Of a DNA stretch of 64,000 bases, positions 10,277 through 18,703 are shown in pieces (within the stretch, counting starts at the first letter, position 1; every line of letters begins with the position of its first letter). The notes under the pieces are model-generated. The model saw only the letters and a list, made by a program, of their open reading frames with translations. It had not been told where the DNA came from and did not search any database. The position numbers and the translations under genes were made by a program. The stretch is from positions 186,001-250,000 of the forward strand of contig NZ_JANAVF010000004.1 in NCBI RefSeq assembly GCF_024213195.1, given 5' to 3'. Source of the DNA: Streptomyces sp. TBY4. Lineage in GTDB: Bacteria > Actinomycetota > Actinomycetes > Streptomycetales > Streptomycetaceae.

Positions 10277-10351
10277 GGATTCCCTCCTTGTGGTCTACCG
10301 GTAACGGCGCACGGCGGCCGGGGATTCCCGGGATTCCCCGGGGCCGCCCGG

Positions 10352-10750
10352 CTACGGGGTCCGGCTGGCCAGCCGCCCCACTGGGGCATCGGCCCCGATG
10401 TGCGCGGCCCGGAAGGACAGCCGGCTCCCTTCCCCGCGCACTTCCACGTGCGAGCCGCCGGTGAGCGAAGCGAAGGTGAAGGGACCGGTGCTCCAGCCGT
10501 CCACCGCCAGGTCCTCCACACCCGTGCACTTCAGGAAGAACTCCACCGCGTTGTGCCCCCTGGCCTCCCACTGGGCGGCGGCGCCCGCGGGCACTCCGAA
10601 CGCGAAGAAGGCGAGGGTGACCGAGGACTCCCGTTCGTCGATGTGCACGGAGATCAGGCCGTAGTCGGTCAGCGGCGGCGGCGGTGAACCGAGGACCTCG
10701 CGGACCGGGTGCGGATCCGCGAGCCCGGCCGACCAGTCAGGGATGGTCAT
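10352..10750 (-). CDS. Imm50-like small protein, second of a tandem pair
   Basis: A 132-residue soluble protein: an early block LTDYGLISVHIDER, then a strand-rich middle (NAVEFFLKCTGVEDL) and a C-terminal beta block (SHVEVRGEGSRLSFRAA). The pattern fits the Imm50 family of putative immunity proteins, an assignment made from memory of the fold pattern and therefore tentative. Its start overlaps the end of the upstream, related gene by 14 bp. A G/C-rich imperfect hairpin at 10313-10348 follows the stop codon. Confidence 0.55.
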   Translation of the reverse strand: MTIPDWSAGLADPHPVREVLGSPPPPLTDYGLISVHIDERESSVTLAFFAFGVPAGAAAQWEARGHNAVEFFLKCTGVEDLAVDGWSTGPFTFASLTGGSHVEVRGEGSRLSFRAAHIGADAPVGRLASRTP

Positions 10751-11249
10751 AGAACGGCCTCGTCGTCACTGGGGGGAGCACGGTGTGCAGCCGCTGGTCG
10801 ATACGGCTCTCGAAGTGGCGTCGCGCGAGGTACGGGTCTTCGCCGCCGGACCGGTAGGCGTTGAGGTGGCTCACGAGGAGGGAGTCCGAAGCCGAGCATC
10901 CGAGCGAGAAGCCCTCCCCCTGCACCAGGACCCGCAGGCGTCGCCGCGCCAGCGACCGGAGCCGTACGTCGACCACGGTCTGCCGCGGCAGCCCGCGCAG
11001 GTGCAGGTCCTCGCCGACGGCCAGGAAGTGCAGCTGGACCTCCAGCCGGTCGCACCCCGCCTCCGCCCAGGCGGGAGGCGGCCGGTCCGGGTAGCGGGGC
11101 AGCTCGACCCGCAGTTTCAGGTCGGGGCCGTAGGGGCTCAGGTGGACGGACCTGAGGACCAGCCCTTCCAGCGGGGGGAGGCCGGTGTAGAGGGAGGTCA
11201 GCCGCTCGGCGCCGACCAGAAGGTCCGACCAGACGGGAATTGTGGGAAT
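10737..11249 (-). CDS. Imm50-like small protein with probable ATT start codon
   Basis: The frame is open between a stop at 11271-11273 and the stop at 10737-10739, but it has no ATG, GTG or TTG until GTG 10976, which would remove more than half of the protein. The full product (about 170 residues) resembles its downstream neighbour: PPLEGLVLRSVHLSPYG, CDRLEVQLHFLAVGEDL, a C-terminal beta block RRLRVLVQGEGFSL. The best start is ATT 11249, preceded by GGAG with a 7-nt gap. An alternative is a coupled start closer to the TPR gene stop at 11271. The reading frame is likely real; the start is inferred. Confidence 0.6.
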   Translation of the reverse strand: MPTIPVWSDLLVGAERLTSLYTGLPPLEGLVLRSVHLSPYGPDLKLRVELPRYPDRPPPAWAEAGCDRLEVQLHFLAVGEDLHLRGLPRQTVVDVRLRSLARRRLRVLVQGEGFSLGCSASDSLLVSHLNAYRSGGEDPYLARRHFESRIDQRLHTVLPPVTTRPFYDHP

Positions 11250-11270
11250 GGTGGCGCTCCGCGTCAGCCG

Positions 11271-12377
11271 TCAGTGCGGCAGGGTCGCCGGGGAGCCGCC
11301 GTTGGCCTCGTAGCCGGCCACCGCCAGGGCGCGGTAGATCGCGTACGAGGCGGCCGGGTCCGGGTCGGCGGACCAGGGGAGGGCGCCCACGTAGCCGTCG
11401 ACGTGGCGGATCTGGTCCATGGCCTCGGCCCAGCGCTCGCCGCCGACCAGGAAGAGGATGAGCAGGTGGCGTACGTGCGCCAGCATCGGGTCGTCGGGGC
11501 GCGCGTGGTGGACCGCGTACAGCGCGCCCTCCACCGCCCGGGTCACGGAGGCGCTCTGGTGGAAGCTGCGGATCAGGACGACGTCCGGGACGTGCTCGTA
11601 CAGGGCGAAGAGGGGGAGCGCCGCCAGCAGGGAGCCCTGCGGGGCGCGGGCCGCCGCGTGGTGGGTGAAGGCGTCGGCCTTCTCCCGGGAGCCGTGCCAC
11701 TTCTCGCACCAGTAGTTCAGTGCCGCCAGGTGCGCGCCCATGTGCTGGGGCGCCCGGTCGATGATCTTCGCCCACAGGGCGTCGTACTCGGGCTCGGAGT
11801 AGTGCAGCATGCGGGCCACGGACAGCTCGACGATGTACGGAATCGGGTCGCCCGGGGCCAGCAGCGCGGCCTTGTGGCAGGACTCGCGGGCCTCCTCCGC
11901 GATGATCCGGACATCGGACTCGCTCATGCCCTCCGGGCGCCGCCACATCTGCTGGGCCAGCAGTTCGGCGTGCACCTGCGCACCGCCCGCGTCCTTCGGG
12001 GCCTCCAGCCGCCAGGCCTTCAGCCAGCGCGCCCCGGCCCCGGGCTCCTGGGAGAGCTCCAGCGCCGCCGAGCCGGCGAAGGCCTGCACGCGCTGCCAGC
12101 GCACCTCGCCCTCGCGGGGGGTGCCGGCCAGCAGCTGGGAGGCGGCCTGCCACTGCCCGGTCCGCCGCACGTGGTCGAGGGCGTCCATCAGGTCGGGGTC
12201 GGGGCCCGGGATGCGGATGTCGAGCTCCTCCTGGAGGGCGAATCCGTAGTCCGCGGGGTCGGCCGCGTCCGGGCTCCCGGGCGCCACCAGTTGCAGTCCG
12301 CCGCGCCTGCGCCGCAGGATCGGTGAGAGGGCGGCCACGAGCAGACCCATCGCGAACAGGAACCACAGAATCTCCAT
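11271..12377 (-). CDS. Membrane-anchored TPR-like protein
   Basis: A 368-residue protein. Residues 1-22 form a membrane anchor (MEILWFLFAMGLLVAALSPIL) followed by Arg residues, then a long helical, TPR-like cytoplasmic part. ATG 12377 gives the anchor at the very N-terminus. The two Imm50-like genes follow within 22 bp in the same direction, so the three probably form an operon. No catalytic motif was seen; a role as a scaffold is a guess. Confidence 0.75.
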   Translation of the reverse strand: MEILWFLFAMGLLVAALSPILRRRRGGLQLVAPGSPDAADPADYGFALQEELDIRIPGPDPDLMDALDHVRRTGQWQAASQLLAGTPREGEVRWQRVQAFAGSAALELSQEPGAGARWLKAWRLEAPKDAGGAQVHAELLAQQMWRRPEGMSESDVRIIAEEARESCHKAALLAPGDPIPYIVELSVARMLHYSEPEYDALWAKIIDRAPQHMGAHLAALNYWCEKWHGSREKADAFTHHAAARAPQGSLLAALPLFALYEHVPDVVLIRSFHQSASVTRAVEGALYAVHHARPDDPMLAHVRHLLILFLVGGERWAEAMDQIRHVDGYVGALPWSADPDPAASYAIYRALAVAGYEANGGSPATLPH

Positions 12378-12482
12378 AACCCCAGCGAACCAGACCCACC
12401 CCGCGCATGGCCAATAGGGGGAGGGAAAGGATGGCGGAGGTGCCTGCCGCGGCAGGGGCGGACGGGGCATAGCATCGGGTCC

Positions 12483-13640
12483 ATGAGCGACGACAGCCAC
12501 GAGCACCAGAGCTTCGAGACCCGCGCCATCCACGCGGGCAATACGGCGGACCCGCTGACCGGCGCGGTCGTGCCCCCGATCTACCAGGTGTCCACGTACA
12601 AGCAGGACGGCGTCGGCGGACTGCGCGGCGGCTACGAGTACAGCCGCAGCGGCAACCCGACCCGTACCGCGCTGGAGGAGAACCTCGCGGCGCTGGAGGG
12701 CGGCCGGCGCGGCCTCGCCTTCGCGTCCGGGCTCGCCGCCGAGGACTGCCTGCTGCGCACGCTGCTCTCCCCGGGCGACCACGTGGTCATCCCGAACGAC
12801 GCGTACGGCGGCACCTTCCGCCTCTTCGCGAAGGTCGTCTCCCGCTGGGGCGTCGAGTGGTCGGTCGCCGACACCTCCGACCCGGCGTCGGTGCGCGCGG
12901 CGATCACCCCGAAGACCAAGGTCATCTGGGTCGAGACCCCCTCCAACCCGCTGCTCGGCATCACGGACATCGCCGTCGTCGCCGACATCGCGCGGACGGC
13001 CGGCGCCAAGCTGGTCGTGGACAACACCTTCGCCTCCCCCTACCTGCAGCAGCCCCTCGCGCTCGGCGCGGACGTGGTCGTGCACTCCCTGACCAAGTAC
13101 ATGGGCGGCCACTCCGACGTGGTCGGCGGCGCGCTCGTCGTCGCCGATGCGGCGCTGGGCGAGGAACTGGCCTACCACCAGAACGCCATGGGCGCGGTGG
13201 CCGGCCCCTTCGACTCCTGGCTGGTGCTGCGCGGCATCAAGACGCTCGCCGTCCGCATGGACCGGCACGCGGAGAACGCGGCCAAGATCGCCGAGATGCT
13301 GGTCCGCCACCCCAAGGTCCACACGGTGCTCTACCCGGGCCTGCCCGAGCACCCGGGCCACGAGATCGCCGCCAAGCAGATGCGCAACTTCGGCGGCATG
13401 ATCTCCTTCCGCGTCACCGGAGGCGAGGAGGAGGCCGTCGCGATCTGCGACCGCACCAAGATCTTCACCCTGGGCGAGTCCCTCGGCGGCGTCGAGTCCC
13501 TCATCGAGCACCCGGGCCGCATGACCCACGCCTCGGTGGCCGGTTCGGCCCTGGAGGTCCCGGGCGACCTGGTCCGCCTGTCGGTCGGCATCGAGAACGC
13601 CGACGACCTGCTGGCCGACCTGGCGCAGGCGCTGGGCTAG
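12483..13640 (+). CDS. metB: Cystathionine gamma-synthase
   Basis: A 385-residue PLP enzyme of the Cys/Met metabolism family, full length. The PLP lysine is in SLTKYMGGHSDVVGG (about residue 204), with YSRSGNPTR near residue 50 and ETPSNPLL near residue 152. It makes cystathionine from an acylated homoserine and cysteine, or acts in the reverse lyase direction as some actinobacterial relatives do. ATG 12483 follows the divergent TPR gene by 105 bp. A second, more diverged family member lies in the cluster at 55.6 kb. Confidence 0.93.
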   Translation: MSDDSHEHQSFETRAIHAGNTADPLTGAVVPPIYQVSTYKQDGVGGLRGGYEYSRSGNPTRTALEENLAALEGGRRGLAFASGLAAEDCLLRTLLSPGDHVVIPNDAYGGTFRLFAKVVSRWGVEWSVADTSDPASVRAAITPKTKVIWVETPSNPLLGITDIAVVADIARTAGAKLVVDNTFASPYLQQPLALGADVVVHSLTKYMGGHSDVVGGALVVADAALGEELAYHQNAMGAVAGPFDSWLVLRGIKTLAVRMDRHAENAAKIAEMLVRHPKVHTVLYPGLPEHPGHEIAAKQMRNFGGMISFRVTGGEEEAVAICDRTKIFTLGESLGGVESLIEHPGRMTHASVAGSALEVPGDLVRLSVGIENADDLLADLAQALG

Positions 13641-13655
13641 CAGCAAGAGAGTGAC

Positions 13656-13691
13656 AGGTCTCCCCGTCCCGCTACCAGGGCGGGGAGACCT
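13656..13691. terminator. Terminator hairpin after metB
   Basis: A near-perfect inverted repeat (13656-13670 with 13678-13691, one bulge) and a 7-nt loop lies just after metB. Its distal arm overlaps the last codons of the convergent small membrane protein gene, so it may serve both directions. Confidence 0.65.
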
Positions 13692-13914
13692 CGCTCGACG
13701 GTGTGGACCAGGCGCCGGTCAGCGAGGCCCACACCACGAAGCCCACCAGTACCGCCCACAGCAGGCTCCAGCCGAACCGCCGCACGGCCCTGCGGCGTCG
13801 CAGCAGCCGGTCGCCGCGCGCGGCCGCGCCCGCCGCGAGATCGTGCGGCACCGCCGGGTACGGGCCCTCCAGCAGCCGCCTGACCTGGGCTTCCCGGGGA
13901 TCGGCGGGACTCAT
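13672..13914 (-). CDS. Small single-pass membrane protein, coupled to the sigma factor
   Basis: An 80-residue protein with an N-terminal soluble part and one membrane segment (FGWSLLWAVLVGFVVWASL, about residues 47-65). Its ATG overlaps the sigma-factor stop codon (ATGA), so the two are translationally coupled. The position suggests a membrane partner or regulator of the sigma factor, but it is too short for a canonical zinc anti-sigma domain and has no HxxxCxxC motif. Confidence 0.75.
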   Translation of the reverse strand: MSPADPREAQVRRLLEGPYPAVPHDLAAGAAARGDRLLRRRRAVRRFGWSLLWAVLVGFVVWASLTGAWSTPSSEVSPPW

Positions 13915-14441
13915 GCCGCCTCCTTGCGGCGGGCATCGGGCCCCTGTTCCCGCCCGGGGCCGGGGGCGGCTCCGGGGCGGGTGCGCAGCCCGGTCACGGC
14001 CCGGTCGCACAGGGCCCGTACGCGCTCGGGCGCCAGCCCCAGCTGCGCGGCCGTGACCTCCTCCGCGACCCCTTCGTAGAGCCGCAGCACCACGACGAGC
14101 CGCTCCAGCGGGCTCAGCCGCCCCAGCACCCCGCTGCCCCCGTGGTGGCGGCGGCCGGTGCGGGCGAAGGCGGCGCACAGCTCCTGGCGGGTGTGGTCGT
14201 ACGGGTCGTCCCCGCGCAGCCTGCGCCAGTTCGCGTACGTACGGGCCAGCGCGCCGCCGAGCAGTGCGCGCGCGGCGGGGGCTTCGGCCGCGGCGGTGGC
14301 GTCGGTGGTGGCGTCGGCTCCGGACGGGGCCGACGGCTCCGCCGTCAGCAGGATCGCGACGCGCAGGAGCCGCCCCGCCGCTCCGGCGACGAAGGCTTCG
14401 AACTCGGCGTAGGGGCCCGGCCCGTGGTCCACAGTGCACAT
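13911..14441 (-). CDS. RNA polymerase sigma factor, ECF/sigma-70-like
   Basis: A 176-residue protein. The N-terminal part resembles region 2 (FEAFVAGAAGRLLRVAILLT), a middle linker is Ala/Thr-rich, and a C-terminal region 4 helix-turn-helix follows (LSPLERLVVVLRLYEGVAEEVTAAQLG, then RVRALCDRAVTGLR). Region 2 is weakly conserved, so promoter recognition may be unusual. The coupled gene downstream encodes a small membrane protein. Confident as a sigma-like regulator, less so about the subclass. Confidence 0.72.
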   Translation of the reverse strand: MCTVDHGPGPYAEFEAFVAGAAGRLLRVAILLTAEPSAPSGADATTDATAAAEAPAARALLGGALARTYANWRRLRGDDPYDHTRQELCAAFARTGRRHHGGSGVLGRLSPLERLVVVLRLYEGVAEEVTAAQLGLAPERVRALCDRAVTGLRTRPGAAPGPGREQGPDARRKEAA

Positions 14442-14521
14442 AGTGCGGCCGGAGGGAGCGCCTCGGAAGGGGTCCGGCGCCAGAAAGCGGGTGTCGGGAA
14501 GCGGGCGTCAGCGGGCGGGCG

Positions 14522-15055
14522 TCAGGAGGCGGGTCCGGCCTCGGAGCCGGGCTCGGAGCCGGCCGACATCAGCTCGGACAGCGAGACGTTGAAACGGGTC
14601 AGCAGACCGGTGAACGCCTCGCGCTCCTCCTCGTCCCAGCCGTCGGTGACCCGGGCCATCAGCTCGCGCCGCGAGGAGCGGACCTCCTCCAGCCGCGCCA
14701 GCCCGCGCGGGGACAGCGCGAGCACCACGGCCCGGCCGTCCTCGGGGTGCGAGGTCCGCTTGACCAGTCCGCTGTCGACGAGCGGGGCGACCTGGCGGGT
14801 GACGGTGGAGGAGTCGATGCCCATGCCGCCGGCGAGCGCCTTGACGCCCATCGGGCCTTCCAGGTCGAGCCGGTTCAGGAGCAGGTACGCGGCCCGGTCC
14901 ATGGAGTTGCGGGCCTGGCCGACCCCGCCCAGGCGGGTCTGCTCGGCGCGCCGGGCGAAAACCGCCACCTGGTGCTGGAGCGCGTCGAGGAGACCGGCTT
15001 CGGCGGGCGCGCCGGCCGGCGCGGGCAGGTCGGAACTGGCCGGGGTGGAGGGCAT
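14522..15055 (-). CDS. MarR-family transcriptional regulator
   Basis: A 177-residue winged-helix protein: helix-turn-helix block GVKALAGGMGIDSSTVTRQVAPLVDSGLV and wing KRTSHPEDGRAVVLALSPRG. ATG 15055 was chosen over in-frame ATG 15076 because GAAGAGAG precedes it at suitable distance. The 252-bp gap to the divergent ilvA gene carries the promoters of both; I could not place them with confidence. Confidence 0.88.
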   Translation of the reverse strand: MPSTPASSDLPAPAGAPAEAGLLDALQHQVAVFARRAEQTRLGGVGQARNSMDRAAYLLLNRLDLEGPMGVKALAGGMGIDSSTVTRQVAPLVDSGLVKRTSHPEDGRAVVLALSPRGLARLEEVRSSRRELMARVTDGWDEEEREAFTGLLTRFNVSLSELMSAGSEPGSEAGPAS

Positions 15056-15307
15056 GGCCGTGGGCTCTCTTCGCATGGGGCCGACAAGGATGGGGGACAG
15101 AGTACGCGGCCGTGCGACGGCTCGTACTCCCCGTACAAGAACTGATACGGCAGCGGTGGAACGGCGAGCTCGGGCCGTCCCGGATGGCGAGATCTCGCCC
15201 CTCCCGGTCCTCCCTCGCCCCTCCCTGGCCCCTCCCGCCCCTCCCTCACCACCCGTCCCGCCCAGCACGGCGGAACCCCGTGGCCGGCCGGCTGCGAGAC
15301 TGGCCGT

Positions 15308-16540
15308 ATGAACTACCGCGTGCCGCAGCCCGTCCCGCAGGTCATCCTCGACGACGTCCGGGGGGCCCAGAAGATGCTCTCCGGCGTCTCCCGGGTGACC
15401 GCGATGGAGGGCAGCCGGTACCTCTCCTCGCTCACCGGCTCCCCGGTCCACTTCAAGTGCGAGAACCTCCAGCGCACCGGCTCCTTCAAGCTGCGCGGCG
15501 CGTACGTGCGCATCGCGGGCCTGCGCCCCGAGCAGCGGGCCGCCGGGGTCGTCGCCGCCAGCGCCGGCAACCACGCCCAGGGCGTGGCGCTGGCCTCCTC
15601 CCTCCTCGGGGTCCGCTCGACCGTGTTCATGCCGGTCGGGGCGCCCCTGCCGAAGGTGGCGGCGACCCAGGACTACGGGGCCGAGGTGCGGATGCACGGG
15701 CAGGTCGTGGACGAGACGCTGGCCGCGGCCCAGGAGTACGCGGACCGTACGGGCGCGGTCTTCATCCACCCCTTCGACCACCGCGACATCATCGCGGGCC
15801 AGGGCACGGTCGGCCTGGAGATCCTGGAGCAGTGCCCCGAGGTGCGCACGATCCTGGTCGGCATCGGCGGCGGCGGGCTCGCCGCCGGGGTGGCGGTCGC
15901 GGTGAAGGCGCTGCGCCCCGACGTGCGGGTGATCGGGGTCCAGGCGGCGGGCGCGGCCGCGTACCCGCCCTCGCTGAAGGTCGGGCACCCGGTGTCCATC
16001 GAGCACCCGAACACGATGGCGGACGGGATCAGGGTGGGGAGGCCCGGCGACGTCCCCTTCAAAATCATTGGCGAGCTCCTCGACGACGTCCGTACGGTGT
16101 CGGAGGACGCGCTCTCCAGCGCCCTGCTGCTGTGCCTGGAGCGGGCGAAGCTGGTGGTCGAGCCGGCCGGGTGCAGCCCGGTGGCCGCGCTGCTGAGCGA
16201 GCCCGAACTGTACGGCGACGGCCCCGTGGTGGCCGTGCTCTCCGGAGGCAACATCGACCCGCTGCTGCTGCAGCGGATCCTGCGCCACGGCATGGCGGCG
16301 GCCGGCCGCTACCTGTCGCTGCGGCTGCGGGTGACCGACCGGCCGGGGGCGCTGGCCGGTCTGCTGGGGGAGTTGTCAGTGGTGGATGCGAACGTGTTGG
16401 ACGTGAGCCACGTACGGACGGACCCGCGGCTGGGGCTCACGGAGGTGGAGGTGGAGCTGCACCTGGAGACGAAGGGGCCGAAGCACTGCGCGGAAGTCGC
16501 GCGGGCGCTGCACGGCGCGGGGTACAAGGTCATGAGCTGA
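15308..16540 (+). CDS. ilvA: Threonine ammonia-lyase with C-terminal ACT domain
   Basis: A 410-residue fold-type II PLP enzyme. The PLP lysine is in RTGSFKLRGAY (about residue 61); the phosphate loop is GGGGLAAG near residue 185. The last 75 or so residues form an ACT-like regulatory domain (LSLRLRVTDRPGALAGLLGEL). It deaminates threonine to 2-oxobutanoate. Its length and single ACT domain fit the shorter actinobacterial form. The last codons are repeated downstream in a 23-bp tandem array. Confidence 0.92.
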   Translation: MNYRVPQPVPQVILDDVRGAQKMLSGVSRVTAMEGSRYLSSLTGSPVHFKCENLQRTGSFKLRGAYVRIAGLRPEQRAAGVVAASAGNHAQGVALASSLLGVRSTVFMPVGAPLPKVAATQDYGAEVRMHGQVVDETLAAAQEYADRTGAVFIHPFDHRDIIAGQGTVGLEILEQCPEVRTILVGIGGGGLAAGVAVAVKALRPDVRVIGVQAAGAAAYPPSLKVGHPVSIEHPNTMADGIRVGRPGDVPFKIIGELLDDVRTVSEDALSSALLLCLERAKLVVEPAGCSPVAALLSEPELYGDGPVVAVLSGGNIDPLLLQRILRHGMAAAGRYLSLRLRVTDRPGALAGLLGELSVVDANVLDVSHVRTDPRLGLTEVEVELHLETKGPKHCAEVARALHGAGYKVMS

Positions 16541-16589
16541 CCCGGTACGAGGTCGTGAGCTGACGCGGTACGAGGTCATGAGCTGACGC
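16521..16589. repeat. Three tandem 23-bp repeats spanning the ilvA stop codon
   Basis: Copies lie at 16521-16543, 16544-16566 and 16567-16589. The first encodes the last residues of IlvA (GYKVMS-stop); the next two are near-identical copies in the 3' untranslated region, so the stop codon and its context are repeated three times. Copies differ at only one to three positions. Confidence 0.9.
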
Positions 16590-16744
16590 GGTGCTCCCTG
16601 CCCCCTGCCCCGATCCGGTGGCGATACGCGATATGACGCGATACCGTGTCGCCCGTTCGGCCGGGCGAGGTCGGTCCGGCGCCCATAGGATTCGCGTAGG
16701 AATGTCACGATTCAACCGGTTCGAATTGCACTGGGAGTACCCAT

Positions 16745-17776
16745 ATGCCAGGCGCCATCTACGCCGAAGGTCTGGTCAAGACCTTCGGCGACGTAAGGGC
16801 TCTGGACGGCGTTGACCTCGATGTACCCGAGGGCACGGTCCTCGGTCTGCTCGGCCCCAACGGTGCGGGCAAGACCACGACCGTCCGCGTCCTGACCACC
16901 CTCCTCCAGCCCGACAGCGGCAAGGCGGTCGTGGCCGGGATCGACGTCCTCAAGCACCCCAACGAAGTCCGGCGATCGATCGGCCTCTCCGGCCAGTTCG
17001 CCGCCGTCGACGAATACCTCACCGGCCGCGAGAACCTCCAAATGGTCGGCCAGCTCTACCAGATGAGCGCCAAGGCGGCGAAGGCCCGGGCCGCCGAACT
17101 GCTGGAGCGCTTCAACCTCGGCGACGCCGCCGACCGCACCGCCAAGACGTACTCCGGCGGCATGCGCAGGCGGCTCGACCTCGCCGCGGCCCTCGTGGTC
17201 AGCCCGCCCGTGATGTTCATGGACGAGCCCACCACCGGTCTCGACCCGCGCAACCGCCAGGCGCTGTGGGCCATCATCCAGGAGCTCGTCGCCGGCGGCA
17301 CCACCCTGCTGCTCACCACGCAGTACCTGGAGGAGGCCGACCACCTCGCGCACGACATCGCCGTGGTCGACCACGGCAGGGTCATCGCCCGCGGCACCTC
17401 CGACCAGCTCAAGGCCCAGACGGGCGGCGAGCGCGTCGAGGTCGTCGTGCACGAGCGCGAGCACATAGCCACCGCCGGCGAGGTGCTCGCCGGCTTCGGC
17501 AAGGGCCGGGCCACCGTCGAGGAGCACACCCGCAAGCTGACCGTCCCGGTCTCCGGCGGCGCGAAGCTCCTCGCCGAGGTCATCCGCGAACTCGACGGGC
17601 GCGGCATCGAGATCGACGACATCGGCCTGCGCCGCCCGACCTTGGACGACGTGTTCATCTCCCTGACCGGCCACGCGGCGGAACTGGCCGCCGAGGAGAA
17701 CGGAGAGGCCCCCGCCGACGCGAAGTCCGCGAAGTCGAAGGGCGGTCGCAAGGACCCCAAGGAGGTGGCGAAGTGA
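16745..17776 (+). CDS. ABC exporter ATP-binding protein, DrrA type
   Basis: A 343-residue protein with Walker A GPNGAGKTT (about residues 38-46), signature YSGGMRRRLDLA, Walker B PPVMFMDEPTTGLDP and H-loop TTQYLEEAD. The C-terminal extension is the DrrA-type domain ending in a Lys/Ala-rich tail. The permease gene overlaps its stop codon (GTGA). A TAGGAT box at 16686-16691 is a plausible -10 for the pair. The pair most likely exports a lipophilic compound or drug. Confidence 0.93.
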   Translation: MPGAIYAEGLVKTFGDVRALDGVDLDVPEGTVLGLLGPNGAGKTTTVRVLTTLLQPDSGKAVVAGIDVLKHPNEVRRSIGLSGQFAAVDEYLTGRENLQMVGQLYQMSAKAAKARAAELLERFNLGDAADRTAKTYSGGMRRRLDLAAALVVSPPVMFMDEPTTGLDPRNRQALWAIIQELVAGGTTLLLTTQYLEEADHLAHDIAVVDHGRVIARGTSDQLKAQTGGERVEVVVHEREHIATAGEVLAGFGKGRATVEEHTRKLTVPVSGGAKLLAEVIRELDGRGIEIDDIGLRRPTLDDVFISLTGHAAELAAEENGEAPADAKSAKSKGGRKDPKEVAK

Positions 17777-18630
17777 CCCTCACCTCCACGACCCCGGAGC
17801 TGGCGGCTCCCCGCCCGCGCGGCGGCATCGTCCAGGGGATCAGCGACTCGCTGGTCATGGCCAAGCGGAATCTGATCCGCATGTCCCGGATCCCCGAGAT
17901 GATCATCTTCGGTGTGATCCAGCCGGTGATGTTCGTCGTCCTGTTCAGCTACGTCTTCGGCGGATCGATCGCCGTGGGCGGCAACACCTCGCCCGCCGCC
18001 TACCGCGAGTTCCTGATGGCGGGCATCTTCGCCCAGACCGTCACCTTCGCCACCGCCGGAGCGGGCGCCGGCATCGCCGACGACATGCACAAGGGCCTCA
18101 TCGACCGCTTCCGGTCGCTGCCCATGGCCCGCGGCGCGGTCCTGACCGGCCGCACCCTCGCCGACCTCGTCCAGACCACCCTCACGCTCGTCGTCCTGGC
18201 CGTCGTCGCGCTGATCGTCGGCTGGCGCACCCACACCAACATCGGCGAGGTCCTGGGCGGCTTCGCCCTGCTGCTCCTGCTCGGCTACGCGTTCTCCTGG
18301 ATCGGGGCCCTGATCGGCCTGTCGGTACGCACCCCGGAGGCCGCCACCTCGGGCGGGCTGATCTGGCTCTTCCCGCTGACGTTCATCTCGAACGCCTTCG
18401 TCCCCTCCGACAACATGCCGACGTTCCTGCGGCACATCGCGGAGTGGAACCCCTTCAGCGCCACCGTCCAGGCGGCCCGCGAGCTCTTCGGGAACATCCC
18501 GCCGGGCTACCCGACCCCCGAGGCGTGGCCGATGCAGCACCCGGTCATCGCGTCGATCCTCTGGTCGGTGCTGATCATCGTGGTCTTCCGGACGCTGGCG
18601 GTGCGCAAGTACCGCTCGGCGACGGCCTGA
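17773..18630 (+). CDS. ABC exporter permease, DrrB type
   Basis: A 285-residue ABC-2 permease with six hydrophobic segments, of which the first (MIIFGVIQPVMFVVLFSYVFGG) is followed by the extracytoplasmic loop typical of DrrB. GTG 17773 overlaps the ATPase stop, giving coupled translation of the two subunits. A perfect terminator follows. Confidence 0.92.
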   Translation: MTLTSTTPELAAPRPRGGIVQGISDSLVMAKRNLIRMSRIPEMIIFGVIQPVMFVVLFSYVFGGSIAVGGNTSPAAYREFLMAGIFAQTVTFATAGAGAGIADDMHKGLIDRFRSLPMARGAVLTGRTLADLVQTTLTLVVLAVVALIVGWRTHTNIGEVLGGFALLLLLGYAFSWIGALIGLSVRTPEAATSGGLIWLFPLTFISNAFVPSDNMPTFLRHIAEWNPFSATVQAARELFGNIPPGYPTPEAWPMQHPVIASILWSVLIIVVFRTLAVRKYRSATA

Positions 18631-18643
18631 CCGGACGCGGGAT

Positions 18644-18685
18644 GCGCGAAGCCCCGCCGGGCTGCTGCCCGGCGGGGCTTCGCGC
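18644..18685. terminator. Bidirectional terminator between the exporter and greA
   Basis: A perfect 18-bp stem (18644-18661 with 18668-18685) has a 6-nt loop. It lies between two convergent genes and can serve both. Confidence 0.9.
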
Positions 18686-18703
18686 TGAAAAGACAGGGGG
18701 TGA

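Noticed and set aside
10747..12414. A long minus-strand open frame across the TPR and Imm50-like genes.
   Set aside because: The translation is Arg/Pro/Gly-rich without domains, and another frame of the same strand encodes well-formed proteins with ribosome sites.
12483..13640. metB as part of the biosynthetic cluster.
   Set aside because: It is 14 kb away among backbone genes, lacks the cluster promoter element, and the cluster has its own MetY-like gene.
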